DNA from: an uncultured Prevotella sp.
Lineage (GTDB): Bacteria; Bacteroidota; Bacteroidia; Bacteroidales; Bacteroidaceae
DNA: 64,000 nucleotides
NCBI GenBank assembly: GCA_937922435.1
Contig: CAKZVT010000012.1
Coordinates: 62,001-126,000, forward strand
Direction: 5' to 3'
Position numbers and translations under genes: made by a program. Below are positions 22,675 through 32,434 of the stretch, piece by piece. Under the pieces are notes generated by a model that made no database searches, was not told the DNA's origin, and was given only the letters and a program-made list of their open reading frames with translations. Numbering within the stretch: position 1 is the stretch's first letter; the number at the start of each line of letters is the position of its first letter.

Positions 22675-23282
22675 TACTTTACCAAGCTCTCGATGTACTT
22701 GCAGAGTATGCCTATGCCCGTATGGTTCTCCCCTCCCTGCGGAATTATGAGGTCGGCGTACTTCTTTGTCGGCTCTATAAACTGCTCGTGCATGGGCTTC
22801 AGCACCTTCAGGTAACGGTCGATGACCATCTCCACCGTCCTGCCGCGCTCTATAACGTCGCGCTGTATGTTGCGTATGAGGCGCTCGTCGGAGTCCGCAT
22901 CGACGAATATTTTAAGGTCCATCATGTCGCGGAGCTTCTTGTTAAGCAGCGTCATTATTCCCTCTATGATGATTACCGGGCGTGGTTCTACGTGCACGGT
23001 CTCCTTCAATCGGTTGCAGAGCAGGTACGAGTAAGTGGGCTGTTCCACGGCGTTGCCGTTGCGCAGCTCGTTCATGTGCCTCACAAGCAGCTTCCAGTCG
23101 AAGGCGTCGGGATGGTCGAAGTTGATGGCGCGGCGCTCCTCTTCGGTCATGCTTGACGTGTCGTTATAATACGAGTCGAGCGGTACTACCACCACATAGT
23201 GCGGCGGCAACGCCTCAACGATTTTCCTTACTACGGTTGTCTTGCCGGAGCCTGTGCCTCCGGCGATGCCTATTATTGTCAT
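22674..23282 (-). CDS. udk: Uridine kinase
   Basis: A 202-residue cytoplasmic kinase that phosphorylates uridine and cytidine in pyrimidine salvage. It has the P-loop GGTGSGKTT (residues 8-16), the DSYYND motif, the NFDHPDAFDW substrate region, and the IIIEGIM and FVDADSDERLIRNIQRDV lid region. Length is standard. The next gene upstream, a UDG-like protein, lies only 4 bases away on the same strand, so udk is probably the last gene of a three-gene unit (EEP hydrolase, UDG-like, udk). Confidence 0.95.
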   Translation of the reverse strand: MTIIGIAGGTGSGKTTVVRKIVEALPPHYVVVVPLDSYYNDTSSMTEEERRAINFDHPDAFDWKLLVRHMNELRNGNAVEQPTYSYLLCNRLKETVHVEPRPVIIIEGIMTLLNKKLRDMMDLKIFVDADSDERLIRNIQRDVIERGRTVEMVIDRYLKVLKPMHEQFIEPTKKYADLIIPQGGENHTGIGILCKYIESLVK

Positions 23283-23286
23283 AGTA

Positions 23287-23868
23287 TCAGTCTTTCAAGC
23301 CTGTTTCCACAAACATTCTTTCATAGTATCCGGCCTTAACCTCCACCTTCATGGGGTAGGCACGCGAACTGCTCGGCATGCGGTAAAGCCTCATCGGGCG
23401 GCCGTCAAACATGAACTCCGCCGACGTTCCCACCTTGGGTTGCCGCATGTCGAAGTGCGAAGTGAACACGTCGGTAGCCTTCTGCCCCGTCGTCACCACA
23501 GCCACGCACGAAGGAATGCGGCGCAAAAGGGCGTCAAGGTCGGTCGGAGTTACGATTTCGAGGTCTTTGTCTGACGCCGTGTTCTTGGTACGTCGAACGG
23601 CGCAGGCCGTGTCATACAAGCCTACGCCCTTCTCTTCAAGAAACCTTATGATGTCCTCGCGGCGGAAGGCAGACCTTTCCTTATCTACAAAACGCTCCTT
23701 GTCACCGAAAAACACGAGGCCGAAAATGCGCCACATGTCGTTGATGAAGTTCGGGTAAAAGAAGTCCATGCACCAGCGGCGGCGTGCCGGAGGAAAGCTG
23801 CCGAGCATCAGCAAACGCGTGTTTGCAGGCAGGAACGGTTGCAGCGGATGCTGCTCCACGCCGCTCAT
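23287..23868 (-). CDS. Uracil-DNA glycosylase-superfamily protein
   Basis: A 193-residue protein with the UDG-like fold: LLMLGSFPPARRRWCMDFFY (motif 1 region), then FINDMWRIFGLVFFG and a C-terminal RMPSSSRAY (the His/Ser motif 2 region). It resembles the UDG-like subgroup common in Bacteroidota; uracil removal is possible but the exact activity is not known. The start at 23868 overlaps the stop of the upstream EEP hydrolase in ATGA, showing translational coupling. A longer frame reading inside that neighbour is rejected. Confidence 0.82.
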   Translation of the reverse strand: MSGVEQHPLQPFLPANTRLLMLGSFPPARRRWCMDFFYPNFINDMWRIFGLVFFGDKERFVDKERSAFRREDIIRFLEEKGVGLYDTACAVRRTKNTASDKDLEIVTPTDLDALLRRIPSCVAVVTTGQKATDVFTSHFDMRQPKVGTSAEFMFDGRPMRLYRMPSSSRAYPMKVEVKAGYYERMFVETGLKD

Positions 23869-24914
23869 TGCTGCTCCTTTACGAGGTAGACTACCACCGG
23901 CAGGTGGTCGCTGTAGCCGTCGAGCCAAGCCCCACCGGCGTGGGTACGCTTGGGAATGCCCTTGTAGCGGCCTTCCTTATTGATGATGTAGTCGCGGCGG
24001 AATATCTTGTTCCTGAAGAACTTGAGCGTAGAATAGTCTTTCTTGCCGCCCTTGTCGAGCATGTTCGGCGTCATCACGATTTGGTCAAAGAGATTCCATG
24101 AGCCTTGATACGACAGCGTGCCCTGGCCTTGCTTTGCAAGCAGGTTGTACCAAGGGTTGTACATGTCGCCCTCGCCCACCTCGTCAACGTCGGGCAGTGC
24201 GCGGAGAATGTCCTTCATGCTCTTGTTCGTCGGGTCGTCGTTCATGTCGCCCATCACCATCACCTTCATGTCAGGGTTTATCCTGAGCAGCGAGTCTTTC
24301 ACGTCCTTTACAAGGCTGGCGGCACGCTCGCGGTAGGCAGAGCCGGCCGCACGGCTAGGCCAGTGGCACACGATGAAGGCCACCTGGTCGCCTCCCATCT
24401 CGCCAGTAACGGTGAGGAAGCCGCGCGTGGCATAGTCGGGACGCATGGACGGGGCAGGAACGTAAGGCACGAGCTTCACCGTGTTCACCTTGAAGAACGA
24501 CGGATTGTACAGCAGGGCGCAGTCGATGCCGCGCTTGTCAGGGCCTTCCACGTGTACATATTTATATCCGCGCGCACGCAAGGGCTGCTGCGCCGTGAGG
24601 TCGTCGAGCACCTTCGAGTTCTCGACCTCCGACACTCCGATGACCGCGCAGCCCACCTGCGGCAGCACGTCGGTGCCCATATCGGCCAGCACGCGCGCCA
24701 TGTTGCGCAGCTTGTGGGTGTACTTCAGCCCGTTCCAGCGGTACGAGCCGCCGGGCAGGAACTCGTAGTCGTTCTTGCCGTCGTCGTGGCATGTGTCAAA
24801 AAGGTTTTCCTGATTGTAGAAACCTACGGCGTAGACCGAATACTTCTTTTCTGCAAAACCGCATACTGCCACAAGCGAAAACGACAGTATGAAAAACAAT
24901 GTGAGCTTCTTCAT
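23865..24914 (-). CDS. Secreted endonuclease/exonuclease/phosphatase (EEP) family hydrolase
   Basis: A 349-residue protein with a signal peptide (MKKLTLFFILSFSLVAVCGF). It contains the EEP/DNase I-type motifs in order: FYNQENLFD, GVSEVENSKVL (catalytic Glu), CHWPSR (His), MVMGDMNDDP (Asp/Asn), and GYSDHLPVVVYL (final Asp-His). It probably cleaves phosphodiester bonds of nucleic acids or phospholipids outside the cytoplasm. The start at 24914 gives a proper signal peptide and follows a good promoter (24934-24964). It overlaps the next gene by 4 bases. Confidence 0.9.
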   Translation of the reverse strand: MKKLTLFFILSFSLVAVCGFAEKKYSVYAVGFYNQENLFDTCHDDGKNDYEFLPGGSYRWNGLKYTHKLRNMARVLADMGTDVLPQVGCAVIGVSEVENSKVLDDLTAQQPLRARGYKYVHVEGPDKRGIDCALLYNPSFFKVNTVKLVPYVPAPSMRPDYATRGFLTVTGEMGGDQVAFIVCHWPSRAAGSAYRERAASLVKDVKDSLLRINPDMKVMVMGDMNDDPTNKSMKDILRALPDVDEVGEGDMYNPWYNLLAKQGQGTLSYQGSWNLFDQIVMTPNMLDKGGKKDYSTLKFFRNKIFRRDYIINKEGRYKGIPKRTHAGGAWLDGYSDHLPVVVYLVKEQQ

Positions 24915-24933
24915 AATGATGTATTTATGACGG

Positions 24934-24964
24934 CAAAGATACATCATGTGGTGTAAACGGCAAA
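24934..24964 (-). promoter_or_regulatory. Promoter of the EEP-UDG-udk unit
   Basis: On the minus strand -33 TTTG (24961-24964) and -7 TATCTTTG (24934-24941) are 19 bases apart. Confidence 0.72.
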
Positions 24965-25106
24965 ACAAAAACGCCTTTTTTTGCTTTTCAGACAGCATGA
25001 AAACACATTCGCAAAACACTGGAAACCGTATTGAAACACCGGCAAGCGGCACCGCCGTGCCTCCGCATGAAGACAAGGCTGCTGGCAGGCGGCCGCAAGG
25101 CTTTTT

Positions 25107-25194
25107 GCAAAAGACGGCAAAACGCAAGGCAAAAGACGGTCTTTTACAAAGCAAAAGGCGGCCTTTCGCAATGCAAAAGACCGCCTTTTGTAAC
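25107..25194. repeat. 22-bp palindromic unit array, four units (copy F)
   Basis: Four exact 22-bp units (25107-25128, 25129-25150, 25151-25172, 25173-25194). Unit 1 has a degenerate right half; units 2-4 have intact cores. It ends 20 bases before the stop codon of the wecA-like gene. Confidence 0.88.
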
Positions 25195-25214
25195 GCCGCC
25201 GTGAAACAACGCCG

Positions 25215-26315
25215 TCAACACTGGCCGCAGGCTGCTTCCCGCTTGCTTATAAACCGGTCGAGGACGAGGTTCAAGGCCACATACAAAACCACGTCGACGA
25301 CAAAAACAAACGTGTTGCACATGACTTCAAGCAGCAGGCTGTTAAGCACAATGTAAGCCACGGCAATGGCCACGATGCACAACAGGGTGCGGCGCTGTGA
25401 CATCCCCGCACGCATGAACTTGTGGTGTATATGCCGCTTGTCGGCCTCGAACGGCGACACACGGTGCCATATCCTTACGAGCGACACCCTGACGGCATCG
25501 AAGATGGGGACGATGAGCAGCGTGTAAGGCATGATGAAATCGAAGTCGTGGCGAAGCATTACGTGCTCGTTGTACATCGAGTACTTCACGCAAAGCACTC
25601 CCAATATGAACCCCAACGTAAGGCTGCCGGCATCGCCCATGAAGATTTTACGGTTCTTGGAAACATCGCCGAAGACATTGAAATAAAAAAACGCGACAAG
25701 CACGCCGACAAGCCCCGAAATCATGATGGCATACGACCAGATGCCCTGTGAGGCGAACATGTAGATAAAGCCGAAGAACGCCAATATGGAAAGGCTTGCC
25801 GCCAGACCGTCTATACCGTCAATCAAGTTGATGGCGTTGTCGATGAACACAATGGCGAGCACCGTAAGCGGAAAGCCTACGGCGTAGGGTATGGAGTGTA
25901 TTCCCATGAAACCGTAGAAGTTGTTAAGATACAGGCTGGCAAGCGGCAGCAGGCAGGCGGCCACCACCTGGCAGGCAAACTTGACACGGGCAGGCAGCCC
26001 GAACACGTCGTCGACGATACCTGTGACATAGATTACAAGCAGGCTCATCAGGAAATAAAGACTCCAAACGTTGATAGAAATAAGCTTTTGCGTGGAATTG
26101 ATGGCAAGCATTGCCAACGCAAACGCTATGGCCATACTCGGCATGAAGGCTATTCCGCCAAGTCGCGGAATGGCGTCCTTGTGAACCTTGCGGGCGTTAG
26201 GCACATCATAAAGCTTCTTTGCCTTGCAGAAATTGAGTATTGCCGGGATGAAAGCGAAGCCGCATGCCGCGCTTATCACGAAAACTCCAATAATACAATA
26301 TATATATACGTTCAC
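25215..26315 (-). CDS. Polyprenyl-phosphate GlcNAc-1-phosphate transferase (WecA/TagO type)
   Basis: A 366-residue integral membrane protein with about 11 transmembrane segments. It transfers a sugar-1-phosphate (usually GlcNAc-1-P) to undecaprenyl phosphate, the first step of surface polysaccharide assembly. Family motifs are visible: IPRLGGIAF, GIVDDVFGLPARVKF (DD motif), DNAINLIDGIDGLA (catalytic NxxNxxDGxDGL type), and MGDAGSLTLGF, with a C-terminal HIHHKF loop as in WecA/TagO rather than MraY. It stands alone here; no glycosyltransferase cluster is adjacent. Confidence 0.9.
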   Translation of the reverse strand: MNVYIYCIIGVFVISAACGFAFIPAILNFCKAKKLYDVPNARKVHKDAIPRLGGIAFMPSMAIAFALAMLAINSTQKLISINVWSLYFLMSLLVIYVTGIVDDVFGLPARVKFACQVVAACLLPLASLYLNNFYGFMGIHSIPYAVGFPLTVLAIVFIDNAINLIDGIDGLAASLSILAFFGFIYMFASQGIWSYAIMISGLVGVLVAFFYFNVFGDVSKNRKIFMGDAGSLTLGFILGVLCVKYSMYNEHVMLRHDFDFIMPYTLLIVPIFDAVRVSLVRIWHRVSPFEADKRHIHHKFMRAGMSQRRTLLCIVAIAVAYIVLNSLLLEVMCNTFVFVVDVVLYVALNLVLDRFISKREAACGQC

Positions 26316-26521
26316 GACGGTCTTGTATGTTTGTCCTAATACAATAAACCGCCAAACGCCAGAAATATTGCACCAACAGCTTACAAATTAACACCGCAAC
26401 GCTGCCGTTCGAGTGCATAACAGACATTGCCGCCGGCTGTCCTGACGGGCAACCGGCGGCAAAAACATCATTTATATATGGTACTAAAGACTAATAATAA
26501 CCAATTTACGCGCCAGCAACG

Positions 26522-28225
26522 TTACTTCGACGAGGCGTAAAGGGCGATGACCGTTCCGGTAAATCCGCCTGCGTTCTTGGTTGAAAGGTAACCTGCATCA
26601 ACGTCGGTGACAAGCGGAAGCCACTTGCCTTTGGCCTTCGCATAATAGAAATCGAAGTAAAGGCCGCGTGAGACGATTTTCAGACGTATGTCATCATCAG
26701 ACTTCTTGATTGGCGAGAAGGCTACGCTCTCCTCCTTGCCGCCTTCGCCTACACGTATAACCTGCACCTGCTTGCCTTCTGCGGTCATGGCTACACAGAG
26801 CATATACTGGTGCGTCTCGTCCTTGAAGAGCACAAGGCCGGCTTTCTCACCTACCGCTACAGGATTGAACTCCATGCCCGTCTCGCACTCGAACTTGTGG
26901 TGGCTTATGCGGCGCGCAAGGAACGCAGGCACTTTCTTTTCAGACGACTTGACGTCTGCGCACTTCATCGTAAGATATCCGGAATTTGCCGTAAGCGAGG
27001 CCAAATGGTCTACCGGGCCGCGCAGCGAGAACCAGTCAAGCGACAACTTGTCCGCCTTGAAGTCGTCGCGGTAAGAGAAATTGCCGAAAGTTACGTCCTT
27101 TCCACGCTTCGCCCCCTTGACCTTCGATATGAGAGGCACGGTCTCGTCGCCCTCAGTCATGTAGGGGAAACCGTCGGAATTCCACCTTACGGGCATAAGG
27201 AACGTCTCTCGCCCGAGGTTCTCGAACTTGCCCTCGCACGGACGGCAAGCCAGGAACACGGCATACCAGTCGCCCTCTGGTGTCTCCACAAGGTCGGCGT
27301 GGCCTGCGCATGTCACAGGATTCGGGCGGTCGGCATGCAGGTGGCGCTGCGTAAGTATGGGGTTCTGCTTGGCCGGAACGAACGGGCCGAAGGGGCTGTC
27401 GCTCCTGAATATCACCTCCGAATGCCAGTCGCTGGTGCCTCCCTCTGCGTCCATCAGGTAATATTTCCCCTTGATTTTATACATGTGCGGCCCTTCTATC
27501 CATATCGGCTTGTCCTCGGGATGCACTCCCTTGTTGACGATAACCTTCGTGGGGCCTACTGTCTTGTCGGTCTTAACGTCAAACTCGCGCACGCGGATTG
27601 TCCTGTGTCCGTCATATTCGGCCGGTCCTTCAGGTTCGTCATTGTTTACGATGTACGCCCTGCCGTCCTCGTCGAAGAAGAACGAAGGGTCTATTCCGCC
27701 GACTTCAGGCAGGCGGATAGGCTCCGACCACTTGCCGAGCGGGTCTTTCGCCTTGACGAAGAAGTTGCCCCACCCCACATTTGTCGTAATCATGTAAAAC
27801 GTCTTGTTATGGGGATTGTAAGATATCGCAGGGGCGAAAATACCGCCCGAAACATGCTGGCCGTCAAGCGGAAGCTGGGACGGACGGTCGAGTATGTAGT
27901 TTACGAGCTTCCAATTGAGCAAATCCTTGCTGTGGAACAAGGGCACACCGGGGAAGAAAGAGAACGTCGACGTAACCATGTAGTAATCGTCTCCGACACG
28001 GCAGATGCTCGGGTCAGAATACCATCCGGGTAGTATGGGATTGTAGAAAGACGACTTGTCGGGCAGCGGATTTTCCTTGTAAAAGTCGTCGTCGCCACGG
28101 TATTCAAAGTAATCAAACTTGGCCGCCGACGCTTCCGTCTCGCCAGCATCCGCCCAAACATGGCATGGCATCAAATAAGCCAACACGGCAAAAGCCGCAA
28201 TTTTTATGAAATTATTTCTTCTCAT
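26522..28225 (-). CDS. Secreted GH43 glycoside hydrolase (beta-xylosidase / alpha-L-arabinofuranosidase type)
   Basis: A 567-residue exported enzyme with a signal peptide (residues 1-25). Residues about 58-360 form the five-bladed GH43 propeller: base Asp71 in GWYSDPSICR, pKa-modulating Asp in GGIDPSFFFD, and acid Glu in IEGPHMYKI. The C-terminal about 200 residues (FSYRDDFKADKLSLDWFSLR; HHKFECETGMEFNP) are the beta-sandwich domain seen in xylosidase-type GH43 enzymes. It likely releases xylose or arabinose side groups from plant polysaccharide fragments. It is divergent from the giant pectinesterase gene. The minus-strand -7 box TAACTTTG is at 28315-28322. Confidence 0.9.
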   Translation of the reverse strand: MRRNNFIKIAAFAVLAYLMPCHVWADAGETEASAAKFDYFEYRGDDDFYKENPLPDKSSFYNPILPGWYSDPSICRVGDDYYMVTSTFSFFPGVPLFHSKDLLNWKLVNYILDRPSQLPLDGQHVSGGIFAPAISYNPHNKTFYMITTNVGWGNFFVKAKDPLGKWSEPIRLPEVGGIDPSFFFDEDGRAYIVNNDEPEGPAEYDGHRTIRVREFDVKTDKTVGPTKVIVNKGVHPEDKPIWIEGPHMYKIKGKYYLMDAEGGTSDWHSEVIFRSDSPFGPFVPAKQNPILTQRHLHADRPNPVTCAGHADLVETPEGDWYAVFLACRPCEGKFENLGRETFLMPVRWNSDGFPYMTEGDETVPLISKVKGAKRGKDVTFGNFSYRDDFKADKLSLDWFSLRGPVDHLASLTANSGYLTMKCADVKSSEKKVPAFLARRISHHKFECETGMEFNPVAVGEKAGLVLFKDETHQYMLCVAMTAEGKQVQVIRVGEGGKEESVAFSPIKKSDDDIRLKIVSRGLYFDFYYAKAKGKWLPLVTDVDAGYLSTKNAGGFTGTVIALYASSK

Positions 28226-28554
28226 ATAAATGAATTAATTATAAATTATAACTTCATCCATAAAAAACATACCTTTGTACGCCGCATTCGCTGGTTAACC
28301 ACAACCAGCAAATGCAAAGTTAATGGAAACCTTTGGGTTCACAGTCTCAATTTGTATACAAATGCTTCGTATTTGTATCACAAGACATGGAAACGTTGTC
28401 AAAACTGCATTTTCCGCACTTAAATGGCACAAAATATCATGGTCTGCATAACAAAAAAAACGGACATCCACCTTTTGCGTACTATTTTGAACCACAGAAA
28501 AGCCTTTGTTTCCTTATCTTTGCACCGTTACAACAACCTAAAACAATTAAAAAA
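28226..28554. promoter_or_regulatory. Divergent control region between GH43 and pectinesterase
   Basis: This 329-base gap has no supportable gene. A minus-strand -7 box TAACTTTG (28315-28322) serves the GH43 gene, and in its leader a perfect 7-bp stem, GCTGGTT-AACCAC-AACCAGC (28290-28309), lies just after the start site. A plus-strand -7 box TATCTTTG (28515-28522) serves the pectinesterase gene, with about 30 bases of leader; a -33 box at the usual distance is not clear. Confidence 0.55.
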
Positions 28555-31500
28555 ATGAAATTAAAGACTTTACTACTCGCGACTTTCGCACCGCTGTTAT
28601 GCCACGCTGCGGAAGTCAACGTGGAGCCGTCCACGTTCAAGGACAAGTACGAAGCCGCCGCTGACGGCGACGTTCTTGTTATGAGTGCAGGCACATACGG
28701 CGACGACATCAGCCTGCTTGACGGCAAGACAGTCACCCTAAAAGCCGCCGATGACGCCGAAGTGGTCTATACCGGCGTCGTAAGGAACAGCGACGCGTCA
28801 GCCACAGGCGGCGGAATCGTGTTCGACGGCATCACCGTACAACCCGACGACAACTACTTCATCGACATCACCTACGGCAACGTCAAGGAAATAACCATGC
28901 TCGGCTGCGACATTTCAGGCATTGGCAGATGCTTCATCCGTACAAACAACGAAGGCTCTACCATCGACGAAATAAAAATAGACGATTGCCTCATCCATGA
29001 ATGCGGCGCGAACGGCTACAACTTCATATACCCAAAACACGGAGTCAAGAAGGTTACCGTAACCAATTCCACATTATACAATTACCTCAACGGAGAAAGC
29101 TTCTTCGCGCCAAACTCCACAAACACCGGCATCAGTTTTACGTTCACTTTCAGCAACAACACTGTCTACAAGTGGTCCAAGGCGTCGAAATACGCCATCT
29201 GCAACGTGGAAAGCAAGGTGAACAACATCCTCTCGCAATACGAGTTCAAAGACAATATCTTCTACAAGCCAGGCGTTGACGGGCAGACCCCCAATATACT
29301 CAACGCCAACGGAGGAAGGCTTACGGCTGAAAAAAACCTCGTTGTAGACTACGGTACATACGTGATGGCAAGCGCAATTACGCAAAAAATAGAAGACCTC
29401 ACTCTCGAAGAGCTCGGCCTTGCCGAACTGTCGTTCCCCGACCCTGAGAACGGCGACTTCAGCATAACGTCACAGTCGCCGCTGGCCACTGCATCGACTA
29501 CGGGCGGCGTGATAGGCGACCCGCGCTGGCTAAAAAACCTGCAAAACGCCGTACACATGGAACTCGTCAACAACCCGGAGAACGGAGGTACGGCTACACC
29601 GGGCAAAGCCGACTACGAGAAAGGCTCGTCCGTGACAATCACAGCGGAAGCGAACTACGGCTTCCGCTTCAAGGAATGGCAGGACGAGAAAGGGCTGACG
29701 CTTTCCACCGACAACCCTTACACCTTCAATATAGAAAGGGACATGACCATCACCGCCGTGTACAACGCCCTTGACACGTACACGCTGACCCTGAACTGCG
29801 ACGGAGACGGAGGCAAATGGGGCAACGTAACGCTCAACCCCGAACCAGTGAACGGGAAATACGAAGCTGGCACGACAGTCACAGTAAGCGTTGAGCCTAA
29901 CTCCGTGACGCAGTTCCTGCACTGGGAAGACCTGACCAGCGAAACCAAGCGCACCGTCGTAATGAACGAAGACAAGACGCTGACCGCAACGTTCGACGTA
30001 ATTCCCTTCATCGTAGGATGGGACTTTGCCGAAGACGAACCGCGAGGCAACCGCCCCGGAGATTACAGCTTCACCACTGACAACACTGGCAACTTACAGC
30101 TTTACAACGGCGACGGCAGCACAACAAACTGGGGCGCAAGCGAACGCACCTTCGGCGGAGTGAAACGCAAGTGCATGCGCCGCTACACCGAATATGAAGA
30201 TATGAGCAATCCGAGATACCTCGTGGCGAAGTTCCTCGTAGACGGATACAAGAACATCAAGGTACACAGCCTTGCCGCCCTTGACAACGCCTGCGTACAC
30301 AAGATGCAGAAAATACAATACTCTACCGACGGCGAAGGCTGGAACGACCTTGCAACCCTCGATATGGGAGAAGGCACAGGGAGCAGCGAATGGAAGGCTT
30401 TTGAAGCGGCCCTGCCCGAAGGACTTACAGGGCTGGTGTACGTGCGCTGGATTGGCGACACGCAAAGCGAGCTTGTAGGCACACCGTCAAGCACCGACAC
30501 AGAAGGCTTTTACCTGGCAGACATCGTGATTTTCGCTGACAATACACAGGCCGACGACCACGAAGCCCCGAAACTTGTATCGACATCGCCCAAAGAGGGT
30601 TCTGACGTGGCTTCGGCATCAGGCAACGTGGTGCTCTACTTCAACGAGCGCGTCAAGGCAGGCGAAGGCGACATCACGCTCAACGGGAAGGCCGTCACGC
30701 CGACATTCGGAAGCAAGACGGCATCGTTCGCCTACAGCAACATAGGCTACAACACTGCCTGCGAACTTGTAGTACCGGCAGGAGCACTCACCGACATAAA
30801 CGGCAACGCTTTCGAGGGAACAACGCTCCGCTTCACCACCATGCAGCGTCCGCTGCCCGATGCGCGCCTTTTCGACGCTATCGTTGCGGCTGACGGCACG
30901 GGCGAATACACATCGGTACAAGAAGCAATCGACAACGCGCCCGACAACAGTGCCGCTCCCTACCTGATATTCGTGAAAAACGGAGAGTACGACGAACTCG
31001 TAGTAGTTCCCGAGGAAAAGCCGTTCATCCACCTTATTGGCCAAGACAAGGAGAAGACCATTATAAAGCACTGCATCAACAACGGAGGCGAGAACGACCT
31101 CGGATATGACTACTCGACGAACAACCCACAGTCTGAGAACTACGGCTACAACAGCGTTGTGGAGGTTCTGGCGAGCGACTTCTACACGGAGAACATCACA
31201 TACATTGACACCTGGGGCGTAGACAACCAGTCAGGCCCGATGGGCCTTGCGATGTTCTCGCGCAACGACAGGCAGGCATTCTACAACTGCAAATTCCGCT
31301 CCTACCAAGACACATGGCAGACCTCATCACGCAACATAGCCGACCGCCATTATGTGCGCAACTGCTTCATCGAGGGCGCGGTAGACTACTTCTACGGAGG
31401 CGGCGACGTGCTGCTTGACAGCTGTACGATGTACAACGTGCGCGAAGGCTCGGTAATCGTAGCCCCGAGCCACAAGGAAGGCACGAAATGGGGCTACGTG

Positions 31501-32256
31501 TTCAACGACTGCACCGTTGACGGCAACGAGCTGGCGGCAAGCGAAAACACCACAGCCTTGGGCCGTCCGTGGCAGAACGCACCGAAAGCCGTATGGCTGA
31601 ACACCACCATGAAGATAGGCATCAAGCCTGAAGGATGGAACAACATGGGCGCAATACCGGCCATCTTCGCCGAATACAACAGCAAGAACGCCGACGGCGA
31701 CCCCATCGACGTTAGCCAGAGGCGCACCGAATACAGCTACAAAGACCGTGAAACAGGCGAGACTATAGCCGGCACATGCAAGGCAACACTTACCGACGAG
31801 GAGGCCGCAGCCTACACATACGAAGCCGTAATGGGCGGCACCGACGGATGGAATCCGCGCAAACTGATGGAAAAAGTCGAAGCGCCGGCCAACGTAGAAT
31901 ATGACGTTACGGCAGGCAAGCTGACATGGCAGCCATCTGAATACGCAATCTGCTACGTCGTGATAGACGGCGGCGACAACGTGGTGGGCTTCACCACGGA
32001 CTGCGAATATACCGAGAACCTCGTTCCCGGCACCACCTATACGGTAAAGGCCGTCAACGAATACGGCAGCCTCGGTCATGGTTCTCAAAGCCACATAGCC
32101 ACTGGCATAAACAACGTGGAAAGCGAGGAAGTAGCCGTTGAGGAATACTACAACGCATCGGGCATGAAGCTTGACGCGCCAGCGAAGGGCCTCAACATCG
32201 TCCGCCAGAAGATGAACGACGGCACGGTGAAAGTAGTAAAGAAAATGGTAAGATAA
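28555..32256 (+). CDS. Large multidomain secreted pectinesterase (CE8)
   Basis: A 1233-residue exported protein. Signal peptide 1-19 (MKLKTLLLATFAPLLCHAAE). Residues about 20-325: DUF4957/DUF5123-like right-handed beta-helix. About 335-480: two InlB-type B-repeats (EKGSSVTITAEANYGFRFKE). About 484-660: a carbohydrate-binding-like beta domain. About 666-765: Ig-like SbsA (Big_5) domain. About 768-1125: pectin methylesterase with catalytic Asp919 (SYQDTW), Asp944 (VDYFYGG) and Arg1004 (GRPW). About 1125-1195: Fn3-like. The last 35 residues (YYNASGMKLDAPAKGLNIVR) look like a T9SS type-A sorting tail. It removes methyl groups from homogalacturonan. The N-terminal beta-helix may be a lectin or lyase-like partner. 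The start at 28555 follows a TATCTTTG box. Confidence 0.88.
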   Translation: MKLKTLLLATFAPLLCHAAEVNVEPSTFKDKYEAAADGDVLVMSAGTYGDDISLLDGKTVTLKAADDAEVVYTGVVRNSDASATGGGIVFDGITVQPDDNYFIDITYGNVKEITMLGCDISGIGRCFIRTNNEGSTIDEIKIDDCLIHECGANGYNFIYPKHGVKKVTVTNSTLYNYLNGESFFAPNSTNTGISFTFTFSNNTVYKWSKASKYAICNVESKVNNILSQYEFKDNIFYKPGVDGQTPNILNANGGRLTAEKNLVVDYGTYVMASAITQKIEDLTLEELGLAELSFPDPENGDFSITSQSPLATASTTGGVIGDPRWLKNLQNAVHMELVNNPENGGTATPGKADYEKGSSVTITAEANYGFRFKEWQDEKGLTLSTDNPYTFNIERDMTITAVYNALDTYTLTLNCDGDGGKWGNVTLNPEPVNGKYEAGTTVTVSVEPNSVTQFLHWEDLTSETKRTVVMNEDKTLTATFDVIPFIVGWDFAEDEPRGNRPGDYSFTTDNTGNLQLYNGDGSTTNWGASERTFGGVKRKCMRRYTEYEDMSNPRYLVAKFLVDGYKNIKVHSLAALDNACVHKMQKIQYSTDGEGWNDLATLDMGEGTGSSEWKAFEAALPEGLTGLVYVRWIGDTQSELVGTPSSTDTEGFYLADIVIFADNTQADDHEAPKLVSTSPKEGSDVASASGNVVLYFNERVKAGEGDITLNGKAVTPTFGSKTASFAYSNIGYNTACELVVPAGALTDINGNAFEGTTLRFTTMQRPLPDARLFDAIVAADGTGEYTSVQEAIDNAPDNSAAPYLIFVKNGEYDELVVVPEEKPFIHLIGQDKEKTIIKHCINNGGENDLGYDYSTNNPQSENYGYNSVVEVLASDFYTENITYIDTWGVDNQSGPMGLAMFSRNDRQAFYNCKFRSYQDTWQTSSRNIADRHYVRNCFIEGAVDYFYGGGDVLLDSCTMYNVREGSVIVAPSHKEGTKWGYVFNDCTVDGNELAASENTTALGRPWQNAPKAVWLNTTMKIGIKPEGWNNMGAIPAIFAEYNSKNADGDPIDVSQRRTEYSYKDRETGETIAGTCKATLTDEEAAAYTYEAVMGGTDGWNPRKLMEKVEAPANVEYDVTAGKLTWQPSEYAICYVVIDGGDNVVGFTTDCEYTENLVPGTTYTVKAVNEYGSLGHGSQSHIATGINNVESEEVAVEEYYNASGMKLDAPAKGLNIVRQKMNDGTVKVVKKMVR

Positions 32257-32277
32257 CAGGCGTACATACGCTACAAT

Positions 32278-32365
32278 GCAAAAGGCCACCTTTCAGCTTG
32301 TGAAAGGTGGCCTTTTACGTTGCAAAACACGGCCTTTTGCAAGACGAAAGGCCACATATTGAAAA
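32278..32365. repeat. 22-bp palindromic unit array, four units (copy G)
   Basis: Four 22-bp units (32278-32299, 32300-32321, 32322-32343, 32344-32365). Units 1 and 2 are reverse complements of each other in their core and can pair into a longer hairpin. It lies between convergent genes, 22 bases after the pectinesterase stop, and may act as their terminator. Confidence 0.87.
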
Positions 32366-32434
32366 ACAGCCTGCCACGGCAGGATATACGGCAGACTGCA
32401 AGCCATGCTCAAACCCGATGCTCGCAACACCCCG

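Noticed and set aside
26427..26462. GC-rich hairpin TTGCCGCCGG/CCGGCGGCAA between wecA-like and GH43 genes
   Set aside because: Considered as terminator of GH43 but the T/A tract is on the wrong side for the minus-strand gene; function unclear, so not listed as a terminator.
26810..28033. Open frame of about 400 codons opposite GH43
   Set aside because: Antisense to a certain GH43 gene; no start signal or domain.
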